Shown: positions 1 through 10,835 of the stretch, piece by piece
How positions within the stretch are numbered: the stretch's first letter is position 1
Layout of the letters: every line of letters starts with the position of its first letter
Origin: Ahaetulla prasina
Lineage: Eukaryota; Chordata; Lepidosauria; Squamata; Colubridae
NCBI RefSeq assembly: GCF_028640845.1
Contig: NC_080540.1
Location: forward strand, 161,161,438 to 161,225,437
Length of the DNA: 64,000 nt
Direction of reading: 5' to 3'
The notes under the pieces: model-generated
Seen by the model: the letters and a program-made list of their open reading frames with translations, nothing else
Database searches by the model: none
What the model was told of the DNA's origin: nothing
Translations under genes and position numbers: made by a program

Positions 1-460
1 CTACAATAAGCGGTTACTCATTTTAAGTTATACACTATTTCACACTTCTTTCATTATCTCAGAAGGCAACCTCTGCAGGACATTTGAGGATAACATCACT
101 TGTCTTTTGCTGACTTGAACACAGCTTTTGATACAGATGATGCTGACGTGTCCTTTGTATTGTCTAGTCTAATTGCATGGGTTTGCTTTCAGCTTATGAG
201 GTTTGAGGACACGGACAAGTTGTAGCTGTCCAGCCTACACACTCTCTTAACCTCTGCTTATTCTGTTAGTTGAGAGAGGATGACTGTGTGAATACAGGGA
301 GTGTGGTGAATGTGTCTTTTCATTATGGAATGGTACCACCATTCCTGTAAAGCAGAGCTGCCAAGTTTGAAAACCTCTGCTGTAAAGGAAAGAGAAGTTC
401 TGAAGAAACTCCCTGAATCAAGAGAATTTTACCAACTACAACTGAATCACATATATAACT
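1..460. other. Unique-looking AT-rich DNA
   Basis: No reading frame, repeat family or RNA signal is recognised here. The stretch leads into the TTCC microsatellite. Confidence 0.4.
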
Positions 461-614
461 CCCTTCCTTCCTTTCTTCCTTCCTTCCTTCCTTCCTTCCA
501 TCCATCCATCCATCCTTCCTTCCATCCATCCATCCATCCTTCTGTCCTTCCTTCCTTCCTCCTTCCTTCCTTCCTTCCTTCCTTCCTTCCTTCCTTCCTT
601 CCTTCCTTTCTTTC
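461..614 (+). repeat. TTCC/ATCC compound microsatellite
   Basis: About 150 bp of imperfect CCTT/TTCC units with interspersed CATC units. It yields long Pro-Ser-Phe-Leu open frames on one strand and Lys-Glu-Gly-Arg frames on the other, which are translations of the repeat and not genes. Polypurine/polypyrimidine asymmetry is complete over most of the tract. Confidence 0.95.
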
Positions 615-1412
615 GCAAAGCGCTTGAAAGAGGAATGTCTATGGAGCTACAACTACATGCAGTCTTAAGGGCACCAGTTAACTCAATTCTAAGTGGTTGT
701 AAAGCAGAATTAGCCAAGGTGTTCCCTTTAGATTTATTTGCTGGTTTGTTTGTTTGTTTATGTTAAAATTGTTAGGTGACTTACTTCAAGAGAGAACCAG
801 AGCAACTGTGACTCCATTGATCTTGCTTGATCATTTGATGATTGTTTTACACTATTGCATTAACCACAATATACGTCTGGAACATCTTCACGAATTACTT
901 GAAGGGGTTACCATGTTAAAGTAATTCCAATCCTATCTGCTGGGATTTTCAAAGTGTTAAGTGGGTGTGCCTCTGGGTCTTATGGCATTCAATAAGGCAC
1001 AATGGTTTTCAATGCAATTTAAAATTTATATGAAAGAACTAAGGGGGTTGGGGACTGGATGTCATTAATACGTTCATGGCACTGAGCTCTACTTTTCCAT
1101 AACATGCAAATAATTGTTCTGAACTTGCATCTGGATATGGGCGATCATGGTGTATTTTGTCAGGAAACTATGCGAATGAGTACGTTCTCAGTGGGGTTGC
1201 ATTCCTTAAGAAATACCTGTCCATAATTTCCAAGTACTCCTAGACTCATCACTGTCATTAGAGGCCTTCACAATCCCCATCTCTTGCTTTGATTGATATA
1301 CCAACTATATCTTCTTTCCTGAACATAGACAACAGACACATTTGTGTTAGCCTTATTCTTGAATTACTGTCCTACTGTTGCAACAAAAAAAAAACCTTCA
1401 CATGGACACATC
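615..1412. other. Intergenic stretch, nothing recognised
   Basis: AT-rich sequence with no supported ORF or repeat boundary. A short A-run lies near 1385-1395. Confidence 0.4.
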
Positions 1413-1420
1413 CATGGAGC

Positions 1421-1630
1421 CAGGGGTGAAATGCTCCTGGATCGGACCAGATCACATGATCTGGTAGCGATCATGGCCAGTAGTTTGGCAATCCGGTAGC
1501 AGTGGCAGAGCAAAGCTCTGCCCACCTGCCCAGGGCGTCATTCCTGGTTAAAATCAGGAAGTAATGTGTTTTTTACCTTCTGCGCATGCATTTCCGAACC
1601 GGTAAGGAAGGTAAGTAGATTTCACCCTTG
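1421..1630 (+). mobile_element. hAT miniature element, family B (CAGGGGTGAAATGCTCC end)
   Basis: A 210 bp non-coding element. The left end is CAGGGGTGAAATGCTCC and the right end is the near-complement ATTTCACCCTTG. It is flanked by 8-bp duplications CATGGAGC (1413-1420) and CATGGAAC (1631-1638), which differ at one base. An 8-bp duplication with CA..TG-type ends is the hAT superfamily signature. Internal GAACCGGTAAG motifs are shared with other hAT families in the window. Confidence 0.85.
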
Positions 1631-1638
1631 CATGGAAC

Positions 1639-2700
1639 CACACGCAATCAAGCCTGACAAGAAGGAAGATTTTCTATAACAGTACTTGATGCTGGCAGCT
1701 ATATTATTTAATTGGGCAAATAGCAAAACTTCTGAAATGTGCCCATTAATTTAACTAATACAGTAGTGAAAGTCTGAATCACTTCCTCAGTCTCTGCCAC
1801 TGAGATATTATTCTAACACAGGGCATGGAGCTCTTTTGTGTCTTAAGGGGCAAAATGCCCCCCTAGTACAAAAACTGCATTTAGAGGAATATATTCCTCT
1901 TCAGAAAAGCAGGAGGGATATGAGTTACATTGCCTTTTTCTTCACTGATCCGATCCCCTTAATTAAGAGTCTTTCCCTCTTTAAGTTGATGCATTTTTAA
2001 CTGGTACAATAACATCAAAGCTGCAATTAACATCCTTCTCACTTGTCTCACAATTTCTAACAGCATGAATCAGTTCTAAGTGCTTGAGCTATGTAAGATG
2101 AAAACTACCTCCATCTTGTTTCATCTATTTTTTGCCTTTTGCTTGGCTCACAATCTGTCCTTACCCCTTGTGCTCTTTCCCTCCATGAAAAAAAGAGCAA
2201 TCCTCATCATGCAAAAAGCCTCCCTCAGCCCCGGATGTTTCCTTTGTGGTCAGAGGCCCTGAAATAAGCTTCTCTAATGGGTGTGTGGGCTGTGGCTGCC
2301 ACTCACTCCACCCGAAGCCCGACTCTTTTTTGCCAGCTGCCACTGGGCTCCAGACAGCTCAGCAGCAAGGAGGATCGGGGAGGCCACAAGCATGTGGAAC
2401 CTTCCTTCCATCGCTTTCCTGCTGGACCAAGGACAGAAATACTCGGACAGCGGGGGGCAAGGGGGAGTGGGATAGAAAGCCAGGGAGAAAGAGAAGAATA
2501 ACATTGATTCATAGAAGGCTTCCTACAATTGCGCACACATTAAAGGATTTGGGGAGAAGCTTAAGGAACTTCACCCATGTCCCTTGGACCATTGTTTAAA
2601 CAGTAGTCCTCTGACTGAGAAGTCTAGCTCATGAGTCATTCCATTTATCCATTATTTTGATGCACGAACAAGAATAATATAAAGGTTCAAAGGTAAGCAT
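1639..2700. other. Intergenic stretch, nothing recognised
   Basis: Several short overlapping open frames in both strands around 2246-2600 have no recognisable domain and look like chance frames in a locally GC-richer patch. No repeat family identified. Confidence 0.35.
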
Positions 2701-2711
2701 GTGCTTTTGAA

Positions 2712-2835
2712 TTAGTTGTGACTCCTGGCGACTATATGAACGAGTCAATGTCATGAGGTTTTCTTGGCAACATTTTCTAAAGTGGTCCGCCATTGCCTTA
2801 TTCCTAGAGCTGAAAGAAAGGGAGTGGCCCCCTGC
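2712..2835 (-). mobile_element. tRNA-SINE body fragment
   Basis: Contains a decayed version of the body seen at 61370-61562: TGACTCCTGGCGACT, then TTTTCTTGGCAA, then a GTGGTCCGCCATTGCCT block and AGAGCTGAAAGAAAG. It lacks the tRNA-like head. The call rests on resemblance to the better-preserved copy in this window. Confidence 0.5.
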
Positions 2836-3650
2836 AGTTATATCTCTGAAGAAATGTTCTTGTTCTTGCACATATCCTTTCCACTCTTCTTACTGGCCTT
2901 GCCATTGATCCTGATCTGCTTCTGAGAACATGCATACCTCACAGAAGACATGCAACATGGTTTGAATTTACGCGGCTCCTTATGCAGCGCTGCATAATCT
3001 ATTTATCTGCTAACAGCAGAGATCTTATTAAGGTAACAAGTTTACCCTATCCTGGGCTCAGAGGACTGAACAGGTAGCCCCCAAATAATCTAGAAGGGCA
3101 GGGGTAAAAGTACACATTCAGCTTCTGGAGCCAAGACCAGGAGCTAGCCACTAGACCACATTATGTGTTTTGTACTGGATCCTTCTTTTGCCTCTCCCAT
3201 GGCTTATCCACAGAGGGTTTGGCCAGAGATGGCTCAGATCTTTCTCCAAAACCTCTGGCTCAACTCCCTCTTTAATTAACAGATAGAACACTGTTGCTTT
3301 TTTAAAAAACATTTTAAACATTCCCTTTTTGTATAGCCTTTATTTTCCCATATAACGCCTGAAAATTAAAGTAGAATCATGGGAGTTGATACGCCCTGAA
3401 TAGCTTCTTTTCTAGAGGCAGCCACTCTACAGTCACCACGTGAGACAGGCGCCAGAACTCATCCCTGCTTAGTAGATGCCAGAGGACTTCTGATACTTTC
3501 ATTCTGGGTAACCAATCTAATGCTTTGTGTGTAATTCAGCCGCCACATCTCAGCCATGTGCCAGAGTCAGAAAATATGCAGGAGCAATTCTTATATCTAG
3601 GCTCAAACCACGTGCACTAGACAAACTGATCTTTGAACCTTAGTGTATAC

Positions 3651-4099
3651 CCGTGATGGTGAACCTATGGCACACGTACCAGAGGTGGCACGCAGCACCC
3701 TCTCTGTAGGCACGCAAGCCGGGCCCCCTGTTCAGCTCCACCGCATATGCGCGTGTGCCTCCAACCGGCCAGCTGCTCTTCAGGCCTCTGCCATGCATGT
3801 GCGGGGAGCAGGACATGTGCGGGAGGCTGCATGTGCATGCGTGGGGGTGGGGTGCATGCAGGAGGATGCGCGTGCATGTGGGGGTGGAGCACGTGCTGGA
3901 GACCGCATGCGCAGGAGGCAGGGCATTTTCAGGGAGCCATGTGAGCATGCATGGGGTGTGTGTGAGAGCCATGCGTGCATGTGCAGGGGGAGGGGTGGCG
4001 CATGGGGGCACATGTAGGGGCCACATGTACATTGCATTTTGGGGATTCATGCATGCACAGGCTTTGAGCACTTGATCCAGAAAAGGTTAGCCATCACTG
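3651..4099 (+). mobile_element. hAT miniature element, family E (GTGATGGCGAACCTATGGCAC end)
   Basis: A 449 bp element starting CCGTGATGGTGAACCTATGG and ending AAAAGGTTAGCCATCACTG, so about 15 bp of inverted terminal similarity. Duplications GTGTATAC (3643-3650) and GTATATAC (4100-4107) differ at one base. The interior is unusually rich in GCATGTG/CATGCG units, which generate Cys/His-rich chance ORFs on both strands. A shorter relative is at 36487-36716. Confidence 0.85.
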
Positions 4100-4107
4100 G
4101 TATATAC

Positions 4108-5338
4108 CATTAGCTATCACAGTAATTCAGTTGCAGCCATTAACAGATGAGTGAGTTCTCAAGGGTTGGCACATTTGTCCAGAAGTAGCTTGGACAAAGT
4201 TTCTGAAGTTTTGGAAACTGGGCTTCACAGTTTGTGGCTTGCTCCCCTTCCCTGGTTTCCTCTGACCTACTATCTAATTAGCACCAAGGCCTTGGGCTAA
4301 AAATACCTTTTCAGTGCAGGGCTGGGCAGGCTTGTTTTGCAGGCTGTGTGGTCACCACGAGGAATGGCTGAGACCTTCCCATGCCAACCTGGCAGATTGC
4401 AAACACTGCCCGCAAGGCTGCGCTGCTGAAACTATTTCTGTCCTTCTGCACTGATTGGTTTTTTGTTTTGCTTTTTGCTTTTTTCTGTCCTTTTGTGTGG
4501 ATTATTTGTGGGGTTCCAGCCTGCAGCCTTAGGTTCAGAAAACACATTTAAAGAGGTTCAGAAGTCACAGAGACCTCTGGGAAGTGCTGATGGGAACAAA
4601 GCCGTTTCTTTGTTTCTTGCTATAAAATACAAATAAATTTAGTAATCTGCCTCTTCTTCCTTTTTGAAAGTTCTTGAGATTTGGTACTCACACAAAGAAG
4701 GAACTTTATTTTCCACATTTAAAATGATTTGGGAAATCATGTAAATCCATTTACTTGTAGGGAAGGAAAAAAAAACATAGAAGTTTGCTTAGTACTGGCG
4801 GTGGAAATATACTGCCCCACTCTGGTAACAATGGACTCAACTATTCCATTTAGAGATGAATTCAGGTTTCACTCCTCCATAACTGATTCTACAAAAGCCA
4901 GGAGCAGTAATTCCTTTTTCTTGAACAGGTAATTGGCTCACAGTGCAACTCGGGGAAACAAGAGGGTATCTTAGGTACTGCAAACCAGAGAAAATCTCCC
5001 AGTGACAACAATGAAAAAAGTATTTCTCCACCCATCCTCCTACTTCTTAGCCTTGAACCTTTGAATATGGATCAGTAGCCAAAATCTGAGATATACTCAT
5101 GAGGAAATACCATTGAGATCAGTGATTCCAGTTAAATTCCCTTGTGGAGCTAAATTTGATATTTTTAAATCAAACCAAAGTTGCATTTAGCTCTGTGTGG
5201 ACCTCCAATAGCAACAAGAAGGTGGCACTGCAAATTGATAAGTATTATGATTTGTCCACTGTCCCGCACGCTTTTTTCTGTTCCACCACATCTGCTGTCC
5301 ACAATCAGCACCTTTGATGAAAGCATTGACATTTTGTG
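4108..5338. other. Intergenic stretch, nothing recognised
   Basis: No domain-bearing ORF and no element boundary seen. Confidence 0.35.
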
Positions 5339-5346
5339 CTTCCAAT

Positions 5347-5510
5347 CAGGGGTGGGTTCTACTTACCTTTACTACTGGTTCGCAATGGAGCTGTACGCAC
5401 TTCTGCGCATGTGCAGATCGTCATTTATGACGTCTGGGTGGGCGGAGCCTCTCGCGGATTTTACTACCAGTTCTATAGAACCCGACAGAACTGGGAGCAA
5501 CCCATCACTG
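5347..5510 (+). mobile_element. hAT miniature element, family C
   Basis: A 164 bp element beginning CAGGGGTGGGTTCTAC and ending GCAACCCATCACTG. The flanking 8-bp duplications are identical: CTTCCAAT at 5339-5346 and 5511-5518. It contains a GTGGGCGGAGCC block and ACTACTGGTTC/ACTACCAGTTC segments, related to the copy at 38116-38282. Confidence 0.9.
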
Positions 5511-5518
5511 CTTCCAAT

Positions 5519-6576
5519 ATTTATCAAGGATGCAATCTGAGATCTTGCACGTTGAAAATGCTGGCAATCTAGAAAAAAATGCCCTCAATTCCAGATCTGC
5601 TGTTTGGTTTTTATAAATGCTGACTTACCAGGATTGTTGCTGCATGCATGGGGTACTGAAGTAAAATACATGATGTAATACAGTGGGGGGGGAACCAACA
5701 ACCACGCACTCTGCAAACATTGCTATTACTATTGTTATGAACTGTGTTCGATGATCTTCCTGCTATCAAGCATACTTCTCTAATGCCTCAGCCTTTCCTA
5801 ACTGGCCCTGCCAACAAGTCACTTTCAGTGCAAGGAAGCTGTGTGGCAAGCAGGATGTGTTGAAGTGGGGTGGTGTGTTTATTGTGCAGGATGGGGTAGG
5901 GGAGAGAAGCAGGGGGCATGTTTCTTTTTTGGAGGAGCAGCCAGGCAGTCCCTTTTCTGTGCCGGGGCCTTCCATCTTTTTGTGGCCCAGGCTTGGTTTA
6001 GATGAATCATCATTTTGAGTGAACACGCAAACCATAATTAGCTTTGGAATATAAATATGGAAAGTTCGGCGAATGTTACTGACCAATATAGCTCCCTGGC
6101 TCATTATCTGCACCCGGGCTGCTCCACACAGCTATTTTCTGAACAAAGGGCCTCACTTTCCAGTTATTTAAATAAAACTCGGGGAGATTTATGGGGCATC
6201 GAGGCAGGGGAGAGGTGGAGGTTCAGGAGAAGATGCTCGGCTGCTTAGGGAAGCTGCTGTGGGACCAGAGTCTTTTCCTCAGAGGAGAAACAGGAGCTCT
6301 TCACAGGACCTGTCCCAGCTTTCAGGCCTTCAGGGAGCACGAAGACAGTAGAAAAATGGTCAAATATTTACCCCAGCAAAGACTGGAGCGATATAAGCTT
6401 GAGGGGTGGGAGGGTTTGACATAAAAGTGAGTGGGCATATCTATTCATTTGAAGAACAATTCTAATCAATATTGAGTTTCCCTCAGAGTGGAATTCCTGC
6501 CTGTATTCTCCCTCTATTTTAAGCCTCCAATTTTTTCAGAATCGAAGCCATTGCTTTCACGTCTTGCTTACGGGCC
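5519..6576. other. Intergenic stretch, nothing recognised
   Basis: Short overlapping frames at 5766-6424 carry no recognisable protein features. No repeat identified. Confidence 0.35.
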
Positions 6577-6584
6577 TCCTAAAG

Positions 6585-6718
6585 CAGGGGTTCTCAGCCT
6601 TGGCGACTTGAAGATGTGCGGACTTCAACTTCCAGAATCCCCAAGCCTGCATGCTGGCTGGGGAATTCTGGGAGTTGAAGTCCACACAACTTTAGGTTGC
6701 CAAAGCAGGGAAACACTG
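6585..6718 (+). mobile_element. Palindromic hAT-like miniature element, family D relative
   Basis: A 134 bp near-palindrome. Left arm includes GGACTTCAACTTCCAGAATCC; right arm includes GGGAATTCTGGGAGTTGAAGTCC. Ends are CAGGGGTTCTC and AAACACTG. The flanks TCCTAAAG and TTCTAGAG match at 6 of 8 positions, so the target duplication is only suggestive. Related to the elements at 20607, 39458 and 47309. Confidence 0.65.
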
Positions 6719-7128
6719 TTCTAGAGTCATCTGACGGACTACTTTACAAGATCAGAAAAGTCCTACAGAGCTTTAGTTGGATCCCGAATGGGTCCTGTTA
6801 CTGTTGTACACTTAGGATTTGTCTAACTCGGAGGGTGTTCTCAGATCATCACAGATCTCATTTCACAGAGAGAGATTTTGCATCATGGAGTCGTTTCTCA
6901 GATATAGGCACCATTCACAAAGTGTACAGTGATCAAATGGAGGGAAAACTAAAGCTCTCTTGCCTATGGGAATCCATATTACATGCTACATGCGAACCCC
7001 TACATCATTTCCCTAATCTCTATTTCAGGGACTAATGTAACAGGAATGATTTAATTAGTATTTCATTGGAGATGTTAGAAACTAAATCACAATCGCAAGA
7101 GGAGTTGTGGCAGAACTTTAGCGCACAG

Positions 7129-7417
7129 CATTGGTGGGTTTTAAACTTTTTTACTACTGGTTCTGTGGGTGTGGCTTGGTGGGCGTGGCATGGTGGGCGT
7201 GGCAGGGGAAAGATACTGTAAAATCTCCATTCCCTCCCTACTCCAGGGGAAGGTTACTGCAAAATCCCCATTTCCTCCCAATCAGCTGGGACTTGGGAGG
7301 CAGAGAATAGATGGGGGAGGGGCCAGTCAGGATTTTTACTACTCGTTCTCCGAACTATTCAAAATTTCCACTACTTGTTCTCCAGAACTGGTCAGAACCT
7401 GCTGAAACCCACTTCTG
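7129..7417 (+). mobile_element. hAT miniature element, family A (GGTGGGTTTCA end)
   Basis: A 289 bp element with ends CATTGGTGGGTTTTA and TGAAACCCACTTCTG, flanked by identical 8-bp duplications GCGCACAG (7121-7128, 7418-7425). Its body holds GTGGGTGTGGCTTGGTGGGC tandem units, a GGCAGAGAATAGATGGG block and several ACTGGTTCTCC copies. Five copies of this family lie in the window. Confidence 0.92.
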
Positions 7418-7512
7418 GCGCACAGGGAGGAACCATGAAAAATCTCCCTTCCCAGGAATGATTTTGGTGAATTTAGCAATGGTCAGGTTTTTTGGTCATT
7501 GACCCAGAAGGT

Positions 7513-7738
7513 GCTAGTTTGATGTAGTGGTGAAAGTGCTGGCCTGGAAACCAGGATTCTGAGTTCTAGTTCTGCCTTAGGAATGCAAATAAGCTGGGTG
7601 ATTTTTAGGCCAGTCATTCTCTCTCTCAGACCAGCCCATCTCACAGGGTTATTGCTGTGGGGAAAATAGGAGGAAGAAGGAGTATTGCTAATATTTGTTA
7701 CTTTGAGTTACTTATGAAATAATAAAGGCAGGATAAAA
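7513..7738 (+). mobile_element. tRNA-derived SINE (GTAGTGGT..AGTTCTAGTTC head)
   Basis: The head has an A-box-like TGTAGTGGTGAAAGTGC and a B-box-like GAGTTCTAGTTCTGCC about 35 bp later. Next come a CAGTCATTCTCTCTCTCAG block, a CAGGGTTATTGCTGTGG block and a tail ending AATAATAAAGGCAGGATAAAAAT, which resembles a LINE 3' end. The same organisation recurs at 55276-55497. The head is too diverged to be a functional tRNA. Confidence 0.75.
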
Positions 7739-8060
7739 ATCTGATAAACAAAACGGACATTCAGTAAAAACAAAAGCAAACAAAAACGAAACCAAATTCT
7801 CCAACCCTTCCCACAGGCACTTAAAGGGAGGCTGCTCTTCTTGCTTATTATTGTGTAGAGGGAGCCATTTTTTACACTGAACCTAGGAAACTCCCCATGT
7901 ACTATGGTTGTCCTATTAATCCCTCCACACACTAGGTAATTAATTTTGGGGAAGACACATTAAAGTAATATAGGGCTAGATCTGACTTCAATAGTCTCTC
8001 AAGAAAATTTAATTCTTGGTGTTCTTTAATCAAGTTTCCAAACATGTAATGCGATACAAT
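7739..8060. other. Intergenic stretch, nothing recognised
   Basis: A-rich after the SINE tail; nothing else seen. Confidence 0.35.
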
Positions 8061-8100
8061 CAGATGGATGGCTAGACAGATGGACGGATGGATGGACAGA
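8061..8100 (+). repeat. GATG/GGAC microsatellite
   Basis: About 40 bp of imperfect GATG/GACA tetranucleotide units. Confidence 0.8.
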
Positions 8101-8559
8101 CACAGAGAGAATATAGCTAATCAAAAGCAATATTTTCTCTCTTAAAAGTTTTACACTACATCATTATATTGTATTTTGTGTCCTGAATGTTCTGCAGGGT
8201 TTTGAAAAGGGCATTCAGAGGAAGTAATGTGTTTGAGCTCTGGGTCAACATACATGAGTACAGTATGAATTAGCTGGCAGAGAAATGGGCGGCCCACTCA
8301 GAGAACTAAGATAGACTGCATATGGCTGACCACAGGTACAAATTCACCTTGAGAACCCCTTGTTTAGAAGGACAGAAATGTCACTCTTATTTCTGATTTC
8401 ATATCCAAGATTAGCTAGCCTTTGACCATGATATTAGTTGCGATGGCTCCCGTCTGTAGGTATCCAACTCGGGAAGGAAACACGACTTTACTCAGCCTGT
8501 AGAACGTGTGAATGATACACAGGGGAGCAGAAGCGAAGTGAGATCATGTAAAGTCTGGG

Positions 8560-8790
8560 ACTATCTCTGTTCCCCGCCCCGCCCCCCAATCCCACCCCAA
8601 TGCTTCCAAACCACACTCCTTCAGCCCCATCCCGGCTCTGACCGCATGCCGAGAATGGTTCCCTAATTGCAGGCTCCAGGGAGAGGAGGCTAGGCCAGGC
8701 TGCTGCAAGCCACATGAGAAGCGACATCAGGGTAAGGGGAGGCTGTGCTGGCTCAGAGCCCCCACCCCACCCCCCAGACGTCATGTGGCA
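8560..8790. promoter_or_regulatory. GC-box-rich unique segment
   Basis: A locally GC-rich, apparently non-repetitive patch. It has two CCCCGCCCC-type GC boxes near 8573-8588 followed by CCAAT, and a CRE-like GACGTCATG near 8777-8785. CpGs are more frequent than in flanking DNA but too few for a clear CpG island. No exon can be supported. A distal regulatory element is possible but unproven. Confidence 0.25.
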
Positions 8791-8937
8791 GTGATTGAGC
8801 TGTGGTTGCAAGACCTCATCAAAGCCAGGGCTCCACTGCACAACAAATGCCATAAGCAGAGGGAGATGGGAGGGAAAGGATGCTGTCTTAAAGGGTTAAG
8901 GGGTCCCAACATTTTAATTTGCTATTCAAGGATTTTT

Positions 8938-8959
8938 TGCTGCTGCTGCTGCTGCTGCT
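8938..8959 (+). repeat. (GCT)n microsatellite
   Basis: Seven consecutive TGC/GCT units in non-coding context. Confidence 0.85.
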
Positions 8960-9492
8960 ACTTCTGTTGCGGGTTGGGGAGGGATGTTGATTTTAATTTT
9001 TTTGTAAAAAGCTAGCATAAAGAGACTCCACATACGATAATCACATGTACCTAGATCCTATTCTTTGCAGTGTTGTATGAGCCAGCAAAGAGCTATAAAG
9101 AGAAGGATAAAATGATTTTAAATACATAGGGAGCAAAAACATTACCTTATATTAGTCCAAGTGTACACCTTCTATCCTCGCATCGTCTAATCTGATTTCA
9201 TGTTTTCTAAAGGGATCAGATTTACAAACCCAGCATTATCAGATCTTTTTTTTTTTTTAAGTACAGTATGGATTCCTCAACAGGCAGTATTTGCCTTAAC
9301 TCTGCATCCTTGTGATCCTGCTGTGTTGTTCTGCAAGTCTGGTTTTCCAGCTGAAAAGCAGAAATTCCACAGAGCCTGGGGGCAAAGCCAAAATCCTAAT
9401 TCCTCAGCACTTTCCTTCCCTGCAGAGATTCAGCCACATTAGAATCATGCACACACATTACCATTCCTCATTCTAGAATGATGTTGCAGTGG
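8960..9492. other. Intergenic stretch, nothing recognised
   Basis: Contains a T-run near 9246-9259. No ORF with recognisable features. Confidence 0.35.
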
Positions 9493-9500
9493 CTTTCTCC

Positions 9501-9634
9501 CAGTGGTGGGGTTCAGCCAATTTGCACCACTTTGAGAGAACCGGTTGTTAACTTTCTGAGCAGTTTGGCAAACTGGTTGTTGGAAGAAATCATTAGAGAG
9601 AACCGGTTGTTAAATTACTTGAATCCCACCACTG
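9501..9634 (+). mobile_element. hAT miniature element, family F
   Basis: A 134 bp element with ends CAGTGGTGGGGTTCAGCC and GAATCCCACCACTG, flanked by identical duplications CTTTCTCC (9493-9500, 9635-9642). It carries two GAGAACCGGTTGTTAA motifs, one near each end, plus a central AACTGGTTGTTGG. Confidence 0.92.
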
Positions 9635-9807
9635 CTTTCTCCTCATCCTTTCCCATTTTAGCAACTGTGAAACCTTGACGAGGTGGGTATGGAGGAAATC
9701 AATAGACTAGATAGTATCTAAGGGGGAGATGCAGATATTTCACTTACTCAAGTACAACATAATGTAAGATTTGATTCAATTTAATGCTCAGCCTTGGAAC
9801 ATGTGAA

Positions 9808-10325
9808 TAACCTTTATTTTAAAATGTAATTTTATTGAACTTAACAAAATATAAAATACAAATGAAAATAGTGGGAAAATGAGGGTAAAAAAAAAGGGTG
9901 ATAATGTAGGATAAAGAGGAAAAAGAAAAGCATTAACTTCTGACCCTTTTCAGTGCAGTAGAATACAAATAACATTACAGCCTCAACTATTTACTTTCCG
10001 TATTTAATATGTATTAGCCATTTCTGTAACAATGGACTTCTCTAATCAGCAAAGGCCAGAGTCAATGTTTTATTTTTTTCTCTATCTCAAGCAAAAGAAA
10101 ACAGAAAAAAAAGGATCAGAAACAGTTCCCAAGTAAAAACAAAGTTGGATGTGTTCTTTTCTTTGATTAAAGCTCTTAATTTGGCAATCTCTGCTAATTC
10201 CATCAGTTTTTCCAGCCATTCTTTCATTGTGGGAATTAATGTATTTTTCCAGTTTTGTGCATAGAGCCTTCTCGCTGCTGTCAACATGTATAACAACAAA
10301 GTTCTGGGTTTTTTTTCATTTTGTC
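9808..10325 (-). mobile_element. 5'-truncated L1 LINE, 3' end with ORF2 C-terminus
   Basis: On the minus strand a frame from 10299 to 10087 (70 codons) reads MLLYMLTAARRLYAQNW, then a PTMKEWLEKLMELAE segment. This matches the C-terminal pattern of vertebrate L1 ORF2 (AARxxxAQxWK..IPTxxEWxxKxxE). About 280 bp of AT-rich 3' untranslated sequence follows down to 9808. No clear poly(A) or target duplication is visible. The family call is from motif memory, not a search. Confidence 0.65.
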
Positions 10326-10332
10326 CATTAAA

Positions 10333-10835
10333 TATATTTTAGACTACCTGGATGCCCGTGCTTCGCTACGAAACTATGTGCTCTGGCTTGATAAATTGAC
10401 ACTTAAAGCCTAAAACTTAATGTAGAATGTGTAACTCCATAGCAACTAGCACTTGAAACAGAGGGGGAGGGGGAGTAGAATGTCCCAGCCAACAGGCCGC
10501 CTGAGTCACGAACTGGCCACGCCCACACCTGGTTTAGCAAAGGGGTAGCATCAGAGCGTGTTAATATAAGACAACTGGCAGTTGGAACAGAGTTCTTTTC
10601 AGGTGGGGAGGGGGAGTAGAATGTCTAGCTCCTTAGCATCAAAGCATGTGAATATAATATTGTATATATGAAATACTAATGATCTGAGGGTCAATTCAAA
10701 AAATCCTTTCTTAGCGAGTACCTAGAAGCCAAGAGGAACATACATGCCAAATTTCAAGTTTGTAGGCTTTACAGTTCTGGAGATTTAGTGATTATGGCGT
10801 GAGTGGTTTTTGCTTTTATATATATAGATTAATTT
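10333..10835. repeat. Unclassified repeat-like segment with internal duplication
   Basis: Bounded by a GATGCCCGTGCTTCGC motif on the left and TTTTATATATATAG on the right. Inside, GGGGAGGGGGAGTAGAATGTC occurs twice (near 10463 and 10602), and a TCA[AG]AGC[AG]TGT[GT]AATATAA module also occurs twice (near 10551 and 10638). It looks like a partly duplicated repeat, but I could not assign it to a class. No hAT- or Helitron-type ends are convincing. Confidence 0.4.

Noticed and set aside
310..717. Open frames of 93-105 codons rich in Pro/Ser/Leu or Lys/Glu/Gly
   Set aside because: They translate the TTCC/ATCC microsatellite and have no non-repetitive protein content.
3640..4075. Cys/His-rich ORFs of up to 143 codons on both strands
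   Set aside because: They lie entirely in a non-coding hAT miniature element rich in GCATGTG units; Cys and His spacing is irregular.
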